64,000 bases of DNA. Origin: Cyanobacterium sp. HL-69. GTDB lineage: Bacteria > Cyanobacteriota > Cyanobacteriia > Cyanobacteriales > Cyanobacteriaceae. The notes below the pieces were generated by a model. The model did not search any database, was not told the DNA's origin, and saw only the letters and a list, made by a program, of their open reading frames with translations. The stretch is taken from NCBI GenBank assembly GCA_002813895.1, contig CP024912.1:1550001-1614000 (forward strand), in the 5' to 3' direction. The position numbers were made by a program, and so were the translations under genes. Below, piece by piece: positions 53,999 to 63,068 of this stretch; the first letter of the stretch is position 1; each line of letters starts with the position of its first letter.

Positions 53999-54158
53999 AA
54001 TTGAATAATATTTGGTTGATTGCATATGGAATGATTAAAAAATAGAAGGATGAAAGACATAGAGTAAGTAATATAAAATCAGTGAAGGATTAATTGCTAA
54101 TTATTAATTGCTATGATGGTGAAAGTTTTTATTTTCTTTTGGTCATGAACTTTCAAGT

Positions 54159-55619
54159 ATGAAGAAATACCGTTGGTTAGTTGTCGCTATTGCTTTAATT
54201 TCGATCTTCTCTCAAATGATTTTTTCTACTCCTGCACTAGGGGCTAATGATGCTTATTGTAGATTTAATCAAAGTGAGGTAAACCTCAAAGCTGAGTTGA
54301 GAAATCAGGCTTTTGGCAGCAATAATACTCAGGCCCAAAGAGAATATCAACAGGTTATTCAACGACACTCTCAAATGTTGCGGGATTGTCGTAATAGAAA
54401 TTGGTTGAAGGAGCAGGGGATTTGGTTGCGGATTTACCCCTGTGATGTGTTGGATGGTTCGGTGGAGAAAGTTTTGGATCAAATTATCAATTTGGGTTAC
54501 AACACCGTATATTTAGAAGTTTTTTTTGATGGTCGGGTACTATTACCTAAAAATGGTAATAACACTGTTTGGAGAAGTGTCATTGAGCAACCAGGTTATG
54601 AAAATAGGGATTTATATGCGGAAACTTTGGGAAAAGGGCGATCGCGCGGGTTAAAGATGTATGCCTGGTTATTTTCTCTCAATTATGGTTATTCTTATAG
54701 TATTAGGAGCGATCGCCAAAATGTTTTAGCATTGAATGGTAAGGGAGAAAATAGTATCGGTTATGTAGATGATCTTTCTCAAACCTTTGTAGACCCCTAT
54801 AATCCAGTGGCTAGGCAAGATTATCAACGTTTGCTTCAAGCCGTATTACAAAGGCGCCCTGATGGAGTTTTATTTGATTATATCCGTTATCCTAGGGGCA
54901 GTGGTACTTATTCGGTAGCCTCCAAAGTCAAAGATTTATGGATTTATGGCAATGCTTCCCGTCAAGCACTCTTGGCAAGGGCTGTAAACAATCAGGGTAG
55001 GTGGATTTTACAAAAATACATCGATCAGGGTTTTATTAATGGCAATGACATAGAACAAATGCGGCAACTTTTCCCCAATGAAATCATGCCCCTCTGGCAG
55101 GGAAGAAATCCAAATTCAGCCAATAATAATAGTTTATCAGCCTTACAGCTTGATTTATGGTATTTTACCGTTGCCCACGCAGCCCAAGGGGTAATCGACT
55201 TCCTCAACTTTGCAGTGAATCAGGTACAACAAATGGGTATTCCTTCTGGGGCTGTGTTTTTCCCCGAAGGTAATCAACCCGTAGGAGAAATCGGTTTTGA
55301 TTCTCGGGTACAACCTTGGGATAATTTTTCTCATCGTTTACCAGAGTTTCATCCCATGTCCTATGCTCTTTGTGGTAATGCCAGTTGTATTACTCAACAG
55401 ATACAAAGGGTAGTGGATGAGATACCTAATGTCAATAATGTCAAGCCAGTCTTGGCAGGTTTTTGGGGCAGAAGTGAGGGGCAACGTCCTTCCTTGGAAA
55501 TACAAATGGAAGGCATTAGACGGGCAAATAGAGGTATTACTTCTATTAGTCACTTTGCCTATTCTTGGCTTGAACCTGAGCATACCAGAGAGCGCCGCCG
55601 TAGTTGTAATTTCAATTAA
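54159..55619 (+). CDS. Exported family 10-like glycoside hydrolase
   Basis: A 486-residue protein with a signal peptide (WLVVAIALISIFSQMIFST, then PALGA). The middle is a GHL10/DUF187-type TIM barrel: LDQIINLGYNTVYLEVFFDG, RGLKMYAWLFSLNYGYS, DPYNPVARQDYQRLLQAVLQ and DGVLFDYIRYPRG, the expected acid-bearing strand end. A C-terminal region (HPMSYALCGNASCITQQI, then VLAGFWGR) completes the barrel. It should act on a polysaccharide outside the cytosol; the substrate is unknown. Cysteines in CGNASC could form a disulfide. Confidence 0.85.
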   Translation: MKKYRWLVVAIALISIFSQMIFSTPALGANDAYCRFNQSEVNLKAELRNQAFGSNNTQAQREYQQVIQRHSQMLRDCRNRNWLKEQGIWLRIYPCDVLDGSVEKVLDQIINLGYNTVYLEVFFDGRVLLPKNGNNTVWRSVIEQPGYENRDLYAETLGKGRSRGLKMYAWLFSLNYGYSYSIRSDRQNVLALNGKGENSIGYVDDLSQTFVDPYNPVARQDYQRLLQAVLQRRPDGVLFDYIRYPRGSGTYSVASKVKDLWIYGNASRQALLARAVNNQGRWILQKYIDQGFINGNDIEQMRQLFPNEIMPLWQGRNPNSANNNSLSALQLDLWYFTVAHAAQGVIDFLNFAVNQVQQMGIPSGAVFFPEGNQPVGEIGFDSRVQPWDNFSHRLPEFHPMSYALCGNASCITQQIQRVVDEIPNVNNVKPVLAGFWGRSEGQRPSLEIQMEGIRRANRGITSISHFAYSWLEPEHTRERRRSCNFN

Positions 55620-55821
55620 TTAAAGTCCGCTGAAAAAGTCTTCTACTTAATAAATTTATTGCAAAATACAAAGTATAGATGAGTAGTTTGCTGATAACCT
55701 TGGCTTAGTATCATTGACTTTCACTTTTCTAACTACCCATAAAGCATTAATAGATTTTCCCCAAACAAAAAAACTGTAAGTTAAACTAAAAGATGCAATA
55801 TATTTTCCGTTAATTTTAAAT

Positions 55822-56433
55822 ATGAGTGCTCCATCGCCAAAACCAGAAACCAATAAAGCTGTTAAAAAAGAAGAAAATCCTATCATAGAAATAGTCAAGA
55901 CAGTTGTAATGGCTGGTATTCTATCTTTTGGCATTCGTACTTTTGTCGCAGAAGCTAGATACATTCCCTCTTCTTCTATGGAACCGACTCTACAAATTAA
56001 TGATAGATTAATTATCGAAAAAATGACCTATCGTTTTCGGCAGCCAGAGAGAGGAGAAATAATTGTTTTTGATGCCACCGAAGCTATTCAGCAGTTGGGT
56101 TGGAATGGAGCTTTTATTAAGAGGGTAATTGGCTTACCAGGGGATGAGGTTATGGTGAGAAATGGCGATGTACAAGTTAATGGTCAAATTTTAAAAGAGC
56201 CTTATATCAAGAATGCCCCTAAATATGATTTTGGGCCTGTGGTAGTACCTAAAAATAGCTATTTGGTATTGGGAGATAACCGTAATAATAGCTCTGATTC
56301 CCATGTTTGGGGCTATGTACCAGATGAAAATATTATTGGGAGAGCTACAGTACGTTTTTGGCCTTTTAATCGTCTGGGGGGTATCGATGAAAATTCTGCC
56401 CTTGCGGATACTTTAATCGAATCTCCTCAATAA
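55822..56433 (+). CDS. lepB: Signal peptidase I
   Basis: A 203-residue membrane protease that removes Sec signal peptides. One N-terminal span (EIVKTVVMAGILSFGIRTF) is followed by the catalytic serine in IPSSSMEPTLQ, the lysine region FIKRVIGLPGDEV and GDNRNNSSDSHVWG. Length and motifs are normal. It is the only signal peptidase gene visible here; cyanobacteria often have two. Confidence 0.96.
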   Translation: MSAPSPKPETNKAVKKEENPIIEIVKTVVMAGILSFGIRTFVAEARYIPSSSMEPTLQINDRLIIEKMTYRFRQPERGEIIVFDATEAIQQLGWNGAFIKRVIGLPGDEVMVRNGDVQVNGQILKEPYIKNAPKYDFGPVVVPKNSYLVLGDNRNNSSDSHVWGYVPDENIIGRATVRFWPFNRLGGIDENSALADTLIESPQ

Positions 56434-56522
56434 TATTTAGGGTGCGCTGAAAAAGCAAAGTGCGGAGGATGGGTTAGATAGAGGCTATGTTTAAATGTCG
56501 ATTGATTGTTGTCCTATCTGTA

Positions 56523-56657
56523 ATACCAAATCCGATTTGTAAGGTTTACTATTATCCACCGTGTAACAATTGATAATAAACAATTATTATCTTTTGTCTG
56601 TTCCCCGTTCCCTGTTCTCCACCCTAATTAGTATATTATTGAAACAAGATTTAGTAT
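56523..56657 (-). repeat. MITE-like element, copy 2
   Basis: The reverse complement of the 11737-11850 element, with the same ends (ATACCAAATCC at its left in the window, ending in GATTTAGTAT at its right), and 21 bases longer because of an insert of GTTCCC/GTTCTC-type heptamers in the middle. It lies between lepB and the zinc-ribbon gene. Confidence 0.82.
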
Positions 56658-56697
56658 GATTTTGTACTTTTGACTGAATTTTTGGCAATTAATGATT

Positions 56698-57942
56698 TTA
56701 ATGGTCATTATTTTCTTGTGATGCACCACAATTGATGCAGTAGGACAGGTGTTTATAGGTTAAATTGCCGCAGTTATGACATTCTTGGTATTGATAATAT
56801 CCACAATGGGGACAATAAAGACTGTCGGGGGGCAACTTTCTGGCACATCGCAGACATTTTGAGTTTTGAATTCTTTTACTCGCTTGATTTTTGGTGTTGA
56901 AGATTAATTTTTGACTTAATTTAATCAGAGCAAAGGTTATTAAGGGAATTATAAAGATGTAAAGGTAGGCTAAAACAAATAGTAGTCCAGTAAACAGTAC
57001 GGCGACTATATCCGCAAAAACCGATAGTAGGGCGCCAACTTGTAAAAATTGGAATATCTTGACGATTAAAGGGATGGAAAAAATAACTAATAAATGCCAT
57101 GTGATTAGGGCTAGTTGTCCATTTCCGTCTTTGTCTGCTTTGATATGTAACCAAGTGGCGATCGCAATTAGAGGAGCTAAAAATAAAACCTGGAAGATAA
57201 TTTGAATACTAGGATACCAAAAGGAAGCTCTCTCAAAACTGTTTTCTACATTAGTAAACTCGTCATCAGAATTAAGTAAATTTAAGAATTGCTCAACGGG
57301 AGTTAAAACCAAAATTTCTTCCTTAAGGGTGTTTATCTCCCCATTAAGAGTTTGTATTCTGGCATTATTTTCGTCTAAGGTTTCTTTGGCTTCCCTTGCC
57401 CGTAACTCATTGATAGATAACTCCCCTGGTTGCCCTGCAATTTCTTCTAATAAACTAGAATCATATTGTTCTCTGATTCTTACATTTTCCGCTTGAATGG
57501 TAGAGATAGTATTTTCTTTGTTATTAATGGTTTCTACTCTAGTTTTAAATTCGGGTATTTGTAACTCATCAAAAGATGAAGCATAACCATAGCACATCGG
57601 TGAAACACTTCCCAAATGTCCATCTTCTAAGTTTTGATAATTTTCTCGCAGAGTCCAATCCGCATTGTATAGGTAACTATGGACAGTCCCCGTAAAAAAA
57701 GCATAATCTTTATTTTCACTGGTATCATTGCGATAATCTCGCCACGGAGAATAACAAGGATGGCTGTTAGAAGGGCTAATATACCAGTTACCAATATCGT
57801 CTAAACCGATAAAAACATTACTAAGGATAAATAAATCCATAATAATAATCAGAATTAAACTTACTTTATTGATCGGCTCATCATCAATTTTTCTGGATTT
57901 TCTAAAAAAAAATCTAACAAATCTTTTTAACTTTTGCCACAT
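56698..57942 (-). CDS. Membrane protein with coiled coil and double zinc ribbon
   Basis: A 414-residue protein of unknown family. A basic start precedes a first span (KVSLILIIIMDLFILSNVFI), then an outside domain with several Cys, a coiled coil about residues 135-215 (ENVRIREQYDSSLLEEIAG, ENNARIQTLNGEINTLKEEI), three to four more spans (ALITWHLLVIFSIPLIVKIF, VLFTGLLFVLAYLYIFIIPL) and a C-terminal pair of zinc ribbons with four CxxC-type knuckles (CLRC, CPHC, CHNC, CINC). The ribbons should face the cytosol. No partner gene is visible. Confidence 0.7.
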   Translation of the reverse strand: MWQKLKRFVRFFFRKSRKIDDEPINKVSLILIIIMDLFILSNVFIGLDDIGNWYISPSNSHPCYSPWRDYRNDTSENKDYAFFTGTVHSYLYNADWTLRENYQNLEDGHLGSVSPMCYGYASSFDELQIPEFKTRVETINNKENTISTIQAENVRIREQYDSSLLEEIAGQPGELSINELRAREAKETLDENNARIQTLNGEINTLKEEILVLTPVEQFLNLLNSDDEFTNVENSFERASFWYPSIQIIFQVLFLAPLIAIATWLHIKADKDGNGQLALITWHLLVIFSIPLIVKIFQFLQVGALLSVFADIVAVLFTGLLFVLAYLYIFIIPLITFALIKLSQKLIFNTKNQASKRIQNSKCLRCARKLPPDSLYCPHCGYYQYQECHNCGNLTYKHLSYCINCGASQENNDH

Positions 57943-58138
57943 ATATTTATACTTTATTAGTTATTTTTGTTGTTTTTTATTATTGGTATATATTTTGTTT
58001 CATTAGACTGAATTAAGTTTGATTTAAGGAATCTGTCCATATTTATGTTGTGATATATGTCAAGAATATATCTATTATCATTATTTGCTTGTTACAATTG
58101 AGGCGATATATTATTTTAGTTCGCAAAATTTAACAATA

Positions 58139-59005
58139 GTGTTATATCGTAATTGGTTATTGTCTGTTTTAGTGCTTTTAGGAGTAACTTTTAACCCTGG
58201 GAGGGTAAAGGCTCAAGCTGTGATTCCCTATAGTCCAGATGTAGATTCTGAGGTCCTTGCCCCCTATGGCTCTCAGTTGTTACAGGATGCGGTGCAATTG
58301 ATTCGTTTTCAGGAGTATGATTTGGCTTTGTCGAGGGCAAAGTTAGCGGCTCGTTTAGTACCTAATCAGTATGAAACTTGGTTTATTTTGGGTACTTTAC
58401 ACCTTCAACAAGGACATTCTCAGGCTGGAGTTGATGCTTTTGTGAAAGCGAGGGAGTTGGCACCTGATGAGGCAGAGGTTTTGTTTGCTTTGGGTAATTC
58501 TTATTTTCAGCTAGGTGATTATGAATCCGCTGTTACTACCCTTCAGGATGGTTTAGCCCTTGACAGTGGTAATACTCAAGTATTTTTTGATCTTGGTAAT
58601 TCCTATTTACAGTTACAACAATTTCCTGATGCGATCGCATCTTATCAAAAATCTTTCGAGCTTGATGAAGAATTTTGGCCAGCGAAGAATAATATTGGCT
58701 TAGCAGAATATGAAACAGGAAATAAGGACAGGGCGATCGCCCTTTGGCGTGATACCCTTGCCATAGATGAATCTCAGGCCGAGCCTACCCTTGCCATTGC
58801 CGTGGCTTTGTATAATCAAGGACAACAAGGGGAAGCCATTCGTATGGTCACTCAAGCCTTAAGATTAGATGGAAAATACGGTAATCTTGACTATTTAATT
58901 ATGAATTTATGGGGTGAAAATCTCATGGCTGATACTAAAGTGTTTTTTGCAAATCCCACGGTGAAAAGGATAGTAGAAAACAATTTAGTACCTTTAGAAG
59001 AATAA
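58139..59005 (+). CDS. Exported tetratricopeptide-repeat protein
   Basis: About 288 residues. A signal peptide (LYRNWLLSVLVLLGVTFNPG, then VKAQA) is followed by about six TPR units from residue 60 (YDLALSRAKLAARLVPNQYE, LFALGNSYFQLGDYESAVTT, VFFDLGNSYLQLQQFPDAIA and so on). It should be a scaffold in the periplasm or thylakoid lumen. The start is uncertain: I use GTG 58139, at the beginning of the signal sequence; the frame is open to TTG 58085. Confidence 0.78.
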   Translation: MLYRNWLLSVLVLLGVTFNPGRVKAQAVIPYSPDVDSEVLAPYGSQLLQDAVQLIRFQEYDLALSRAKLAARLVPNQYETWFILGTLHLQQGHSQAGVDAFVKARELAPDEAEVLFALGNSYFQLGDYESAVTTLQDGLALDSGNTQVFFDLGNSYLQLQQFPDAIASYQKSFELDEEFWPAKNNIGLAEYETGNKDRAIALWRDTLAIDESQAEPTLAIAVALYNQGQQGEAIRMVTQALRLDGKYGNLDYLIMNLWGENLMADTKVFFANPTVKRIVENNLVPLEE

Positions 59006-59066
59006 GCTAAAAAATTATTTTCCTAAAGCTTTAAATCTTAAACGACTATCTGTTATAAATTAATGC

Positions 59067-59348
59067 TTAGCGATTAATGGTTAACTCCTCAACATGAGAG
59101 ACAATTTCTTTCTCTGACTTATTGTTTTTAGCTACAGACCATTGACCATGGATACTAACAAAATAAGGAACAGAGTAACTTAAAATTCCGCTCAACCACC
59201 GTTGGGGGGTCATTTTTCTTTGGGTTAAGGCCGTACCGTGATTAATTAGAAAAATAATAGTACCAACAAATAGAGCCACTTTAAAACCCTTTTTCGCATA
59301 TTTGGGGGTAACTAAATATTGCCCATAACTGGTTAAACTATTATTCAT
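59067..59348 (-). CDS. nrtS: Nitrate/nitrite transporter NrtS-like protein
   Basis: A 93-residue protein with two likely membrane spans. The pattern KKGFKVALFVGTIIFLINHG, then MTPQRWLSGILSYSVPYFVS, matches the small NrtS family, in which two such proteins form a nitrate/nitrite transporter in Synechococcus. Here one gene is seen, so it may work as a homomer or with a distant partner. It starts only 29 bp from the divergent thrB start, so its control elements must overlap the beginning of thrB. I rate the assignment as likely, not certain. Confidence 0.72.
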   Translation of the reverse strand: MNNSLTSYGQYLVTPKYAKKGFKVALFVGTIIFLINHGTALTQRKMTPQRWLSGILSYSVPYFVSIHGQWSVAKNNKSEKEIVSHVEELTINR

Positions 59349-59377
59349 CGTTAAAGAAAAAAATTATATTTTTATAG

Positions 59378-60295
59378 ATGGCTAAAAGTAATTCTATGGT
59401 AATTAGAGTCCCTGCAACCACTGCAAATATTGGTCCGGGGTTTGATTGTTTGGGGGCGGCCTTAAGTCTTTATAACGAATTTGAATTTACCCGAAGCTCT
59501 AACGGTACTTCCTTCAGGGTTTCTGGCATGGAAGGAGAAAAAATTAGTCTTGGGGAAGATAATTTGTTATACCAATCTTTTGTCAAGGTTTACGAACATA
59601 TTGGGGAAGAAATTCCCCCTGTAAATATCAATATAAAAGTGGGTGTGCCCCTAGCCAGAGGTTTGGGTAGTTCTGCCACTGCCATTGTGGGGGGATTATT
59701 AGGGGCTAATTATTTTGCTCAAAAGCCTTTATCTTCTTCGGAGTTAATGAACTTGGCGATCGCCATTGAAGGTCATCCTGATAATGTAATTCCAGCATTT
59801 ATGGGAAACTGTATCCTTTCGGTGGGTAATGGAGATAGTTGGCATTTTGTACCTATCCCAGTTAATAATGACATTGTCTTTGTGTTGGGCATTCCCGATT
59901 TTGAGTTATCTACGGAAGAAGCGAGGGGGGTTTTACCCAAAAGTTTAAGTTATGGGGATGCGGTATTTAATATTGGTCATTTAGGTTTACTTTTGAGGGG
60001 TTTGGAAACGGGTAATGGTGCATGGTTATCTGAAGCCCTACAGGATAAATTACACCAGCCCTATCGCCGTAGTTTGATAAAGGGTTATGGTGAAGTAGAA
60101 CAGGCGGTATTAAGCCATGGTGGTTATGGTATGGTGATTAGTGGGGCAGGACCTACATTATTGGCTTTGTGTCCCCAGAATGAAGATCAGGGGGTGGCTG
60201 AAGCCATGGAAAAGGCTTGGTTACAAGTTGGGATAACAGCTAAAGTGCGATCGCTCTTAATTGACACAAAAGGAGCGGAAGTAATTGACAATTGA
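59378..60295 (+). CDS. thrB: Homoserine kinase
   Basis: A 305-residue GHMP kinase that phosphorylates homoserine on the way to threonine. The start RVPATTANIGPGFDCLGAAL and the ATP loop PLARGLGSSATAIVGGLLGA are diagnostic, and GYGMVISGAGPTLLALCP closes the fold. The neighbouring genes are unrelated to threonine synthesis, as usual in cyanobacteria. Heptamer-type repeats follow its stop. Confidence 0.95.
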   Translation: MAKSNSMVIRVPATTANIGPGFDCLGAALSLYNEFEFTRSSNGTSFRVSGMEGEKISLGEDNLLYQSFVKVYEHIGEEIPPVNINIKVGVPLARGLGSSATAIVGGLLGANYFAQKPLSSSELMNLAIAIEGHPDNVIPAFMGNCILSVGNGDSWHFVPIPVNNDIVFVLGIPDFELSTEEARGVLPKSLSYGDAVFNIGHLGLLLRGLETGNGAWLSEALQDKLHQPYRRSLIKGYGEVEQAVLSHGGYGMVISGAGPTLLALCPQNEDQGVAEAMEKAWLQVGITAKVRSLLIDTKGAEVIDN

Positions 60296-60330
60296 TAATG
60301 AATAATTAAGAATTGTTCATAGTTAATACT

Positions 60331-60358
60331 ATTGCCCATTGCCTGTTGCCTATTCCCC
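60331..60358. repeat. Heptamer tandem repeat, unit ATTGCCC/ATTGCCT
   Basis: Four seven-base units in a row (ATTGCCC, ATTGCCT, GTTGCCT, ATTCCCC) lie in the gap between thrB and the thioesterase gene, ending 17 bp before the chosen ATG. Confidence 0.72.
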
Positions 60359-60375
60359 ATCAAAACCAAATCGAT

Positions 60376-60861
60376 ATGACACAAGAAAATAATCCCCAAT
60401 TACCACCTACCACAGATATTGAGGTTGATCACAGTTTGAGGGCGACCATCGAAAAATGGTTTCAATATCCCATCACCGTCCATCCTCACCACACCGACTA
60501 TGCAGGAATAGTATGGCACGGCAACTACATCCCCTGGCTAGAAGAAGCCAGAATTGAATATTTGCGTAGCATTGGCATCGAATACGCCGATTTAGTCAGT
60601 GCTGGTTGTGAATTACCCGTGGTGGAAATTAATCTTCGCTATCATCAACCCCTAAAAATGGGAGAAAGTGCGATCGTCAAAACCCGTGTCAACGAAATCC
60701 AAAAAGTGAGAATGCACTGGGATTATGAAATAGTTTCCTTCTCCTCTCAGAATCTTTACCTTTCAGGTAGAGTGACCCTCGTGGGCATAGATACCCAAAA
60801 AGGCAAGGTTTTGAGGCAACTCCCCCCCATATTACAACAAGCCTTAGTCAAGATGTCATGA
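60376..60861 (+). CDS. Hot-dog thioesterase, likely 1,4-dihydroxy-2-naphthoyl-CoA hydrolase
   Basis: A 161-residue hot-dog fold thioesterase. The catalytic-loop pattern HHTDYAGIVWHGNYIPWLEE has the Asp and His-containing HGNYIPWLEEAR of the 4-hydroxybenzoyl-CoA thioesterase family, and the continuation IEYLRSIGIEYADL fits the cyanobacterial DHNA-CoA thioesterase (Slr0204 group), a step of phylloquinone synthesis after menE and menB. The ATG at 60376 is used; the frame is open to a start at 60313, but that part is a low-complexity repeat. Confidence 0.82.
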   Translation: MTQENNPQLPPTTDIEVDHSLRATIEKWFQYPITVHPHHTDYAGIVWHGNYIPWLEEARIEYLRSIGIEYADLVSAGCELPVVEINLRYHQPLKMGESAIVKTRVNEIQKVRMHWDYEIVSFSSQNLYLSGRVTLVGIDTQKGKVLRQLPPILQQALVKMS

Positions 60862-60983
60862 CCATTTTTCTGGGATTGAGTGTAACAATTCTTTACGTTT
60901 ATTCAGTTCCGTAGCCCTTGTCGATTATGCTATTGATTGAAGAAAAAATATTTTAAAATACAAAAAATACGGAGGTAAAATCC

Positions 60984-61736
60984 TTGACTCTTCCTCTTCT
61001 TAATTACACTCCCAGCTCTCAGAATTCTCGTGTAGAAGGATTCGAGGTTGGCGGAGATGAGCAACCAAAAATCTATAATGCGGAAAACTTACTTTTCGCA
61101 TCCGACATGGACAACCTCATTGAGGCTGCCTATCGTCAAATTTTCTTTCATGCGTTCAAATCTGACCGTGAAGTCGCCCTAGAATCTCAACTACGTAATC
61201 GCCAAATCACCGTTCGTGATTTCATTCGTGGCTTATTATTATCAGAAACTTTTAGAAACAGTTTTTACGAAAAAAATAGTAACTATCGCTTTGTAGAGCA
61301 TTGCGTACAAAAGGTTTTAGGTCGTGATGTCTTTAACGAAAGAGAAAAAATTGCTTGGTCTATCGTCATTGCCACAAAAGGTTACAAAGGATTCATCGAT
61401 GAGTTATTAAACTCCGATGAATATCTTGAAAGTTTTGGTTATGACATCGTACCTTATCAACGTCGTCGTAACTTACCTTCCCGTGAACTAGGCGAAAGAC
61501 CTTTCAACATCAAATCTCCTCGTTACAACGAGTATCACCGCAATCAGCTTGGTTTCCCTCAAGTTATTTGGCAAAATCAAGTTCGTCGTTTTACTCCCCA
61601 AGAAAAACAAGTCAAAGCAGGAGATCCCTCTGGTTATCTCAATCTAGCTCGTAGCATCGGTAGTAAGCCTACTCCTGCTCCCCGTGTATCGGCTATGAAT
61701 ATCAGCTTAGACAGAGTTCCTTATCGTAAATCATAA
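60984..61736 (+). CDS. cpcG: Phycobilisome rod-core linker CpcG
   Basis: A 250-residue linker that joins a phycocyanin rod to the allophycocyanin core. It opens [20 protein letters not shown] and has the linker core [37 protein letters not shown], then [20 protein letters not shown] and [19 protein letters not shown]. No C-terminal hydrophobic helix is present, so it is the CpcG1 rod-core type and not CpcL/CpcG2. The start is TTG at 60984, fixed by GGAGG eight bases before and by the family N-terminus (M-L/T-LPLLNY). A strong terminator follows. Confidence 0.95.
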   Translation: MTLPLLNYTPSSQNSRVEGFEVGGDEQPKIYNAENLLFASDMDNLIEAAYRQIFFHAFKSDREVALESQLRNRQITVRDFIRGLLLSETFRNSFYEKNSNYRFVEHCVQKVLGRDVFNEREKIAWSIVIATKGYKGFIDELLNSDEYLESFGYDIVPYQRRRNLPSRELGERPFNIKSPRYNEYHRNQLGFPQVIWQNQVRRFTPQEKQVKAGDPSGYLNLARSIGSKPTPAPRVSAMNISLDRVPYRKS

Positions 61737-61764
61737 GGTGATCTGCCCTCGATTAAAATGACAA

Positions 61765-61798
61765 GCAATGGGGTTTTTGCCCCGTTGCCTTTTTTTTT
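61765..61798 (+). terminator. Rho-independent terminator of cpcG
   Basis: A 9-bp stem (GCAATGGGG with CCCCGTTGC, one T-G pair) and a 6-base loop are followed by C and nine to ten T. It lies 28 bp after the cpcG stop. The T-run ends on the stop codon of the convergent methyltransferase gene. Confidence 0.93.
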
Positions 61799-62921
61799 AA
61801 TAAAGCTCGTACTTTAACAGAGTACAAGGAATTCCCCCGTTATCCACAGGAATCCGTTGAGAAGTCCTTAGACCAATTTTCTTAGTTAGTTCTTTATTAC
61901 CACTGAGAATGTAACCAGTCCATCCCTTAAATCTTTGCTTGAGAACATCCCCCAACAATTTATAAAGGGGAAATAACTGCTCTGTTTCTGACAGTCTTTT
62001 ACCATAGGGAGGATTACAAATGAGGACACCATGATCCGCAGGGGCTTCCACATCAATCAACCTTTGATGATAAAACTTCACCTTATCGGCAAATCCACAG
62101 GCACGAGCATTACTTCTGGCTTGGATAATCACATCTTCCTCTGCATCACTGCCCGTGATTATGGGCATAGTATCTTTTTCACTAGCCTCTGCCTCCGCAA
62201 ACACTTTCTCCCATAAATCAGGGTCAAAACCTGCCCATTTTTGGAAAGCAAAATCCTTTCGATATAATCCTGGAGCAATGTTCAGAGCCATTAAAGTAGC
62301 CTCGATAGGTAAAGTACCAGAGCCACAAAGAGGATCTACTAAAGGTAAATCAGGAGTCCAATCGGTCATATATAACAAAGCCGCTGCCAAGGTTTCCTTA
62401 AGGGGCGCTCGTCCCATGGCGGGGCGATAACCTCGACGATGGAGGCTTTCTCCAGAACTATCCAAGCTCAGGGTACATTTATTATGACGGATATGGGCAT
62501 TGATAATCACGTCTGGATTTTCTGTATCCACATCAGATCTTATGCCGTACTTTTCTTGTTGTTGATCAACGATCGCACTTTTAACCTGTAAAGCGGTAAA
62601 ATGACTATGATTAAGACGAGGAGTTTTTCCCGTACAATGAACCGCCAAGGTTTGAGAAGGATTAAGATAAGGTGACCAATCAAAACTGTTTACACTCTCA
62701 TAAAGTTCGTCCGAGTCATAACTAGGAACAGTTTCCAAAGTTAATAAAACCCTAAATATGGTCCTACTCCATAAATTTACCCGATAAAGTAATTCTGTAT
62801 CTCCCTTAAAATGAACCCCCGTAAAATCTGTTTCAACATTTGTCCCCCCCAAATTAATAATCTCTTGGGAAGCAATATCTTCTAAACCTCTGCCTACAGT
62901 GGCAAAATATTGATAGGTCAT
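61797..62921 (-). CDS. rlmL: THUMP-domain class I rRNA methyltransferase (RlmL-like)
   Basis: A 374-residue enzyme similar to the N-terminal half of E. coli RlmKL: a THUMP RNA-binding region (YFATVGRGLEDIASQEIINL, then NLWSRTIFRVLLTLE) and a SAM-binding domain with LVDPLCGSGTLPIEATLMAL and the N6/N2-amine-type catalytic motif ICNPPYGKRL. It should methylate a guanine of 23S rRNA. The RlmK part is absent, as in many bacteria. The stop codon overlaps the cpcG terminator. Confidence 0.9.
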   Translation of the reverse strand: MTYQYFATVGRGLEDIASQEIINLGGTNVETDFTGVHFKGDTELLYRVNLWSRTIFRVLLTLETVPSYDSDELYESVNSFDWSPYLNPSQTLAVHCTGKTPRLNHSHFTALQVKSAIVDQQQEKYGIRSDVDTENPDVIINAHIRHNKCTLSLDSSGESLHRRGYRPAMGRAPLKETLAAALLYMTDWTPDLPLVDPLCGSGTLPIEATLMALNIAPGLYRKDFAFQKWAGFDPDLWEKVFAEAEASEKDTMPIITGSDAEEDVIIQARSNARACGFADKVKFYHQRLIDVEAPADHGVLICNPPYGKRLSETEQLFPLYKLLGDVLKQRFKGWTGYILSGNKELTKKIGLRTSQRIPVDNGGIPCTLLKYELY

Positions 62922-63015
62922 TAATAATTATTTTTTTTTACTCTGTCTGCTAATTATCTTAATCTGCAAACAACACCTCTTCACAAATCAACCTGATAAC
63001 CTCAAATTTTAGCCA

Positions 63016-63043
63016 TAAAAAAAGGATGCTCCGAAAAGCACCC
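63016..63043 (-). terminator. Rho-independent terminator of ndhH
   Basis: On the minus strand a 7-bp stem (GGGTGCT with AGCATCC, one G-T pair) and a 6-base loop are followed by TTTTTTT. It lies 26 bp after the ndhH stop. Confidence 0.85.
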
Positions 63044-63068
63044 TTCCATATAGATTCCAAAAATCAGA

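Noticed and set aside
55656-55964. 102-residue minus-strand frame over the lepB start
   Set aside because: Most of it lies opposite lepB, and no family or ribosome-binding site supports it.
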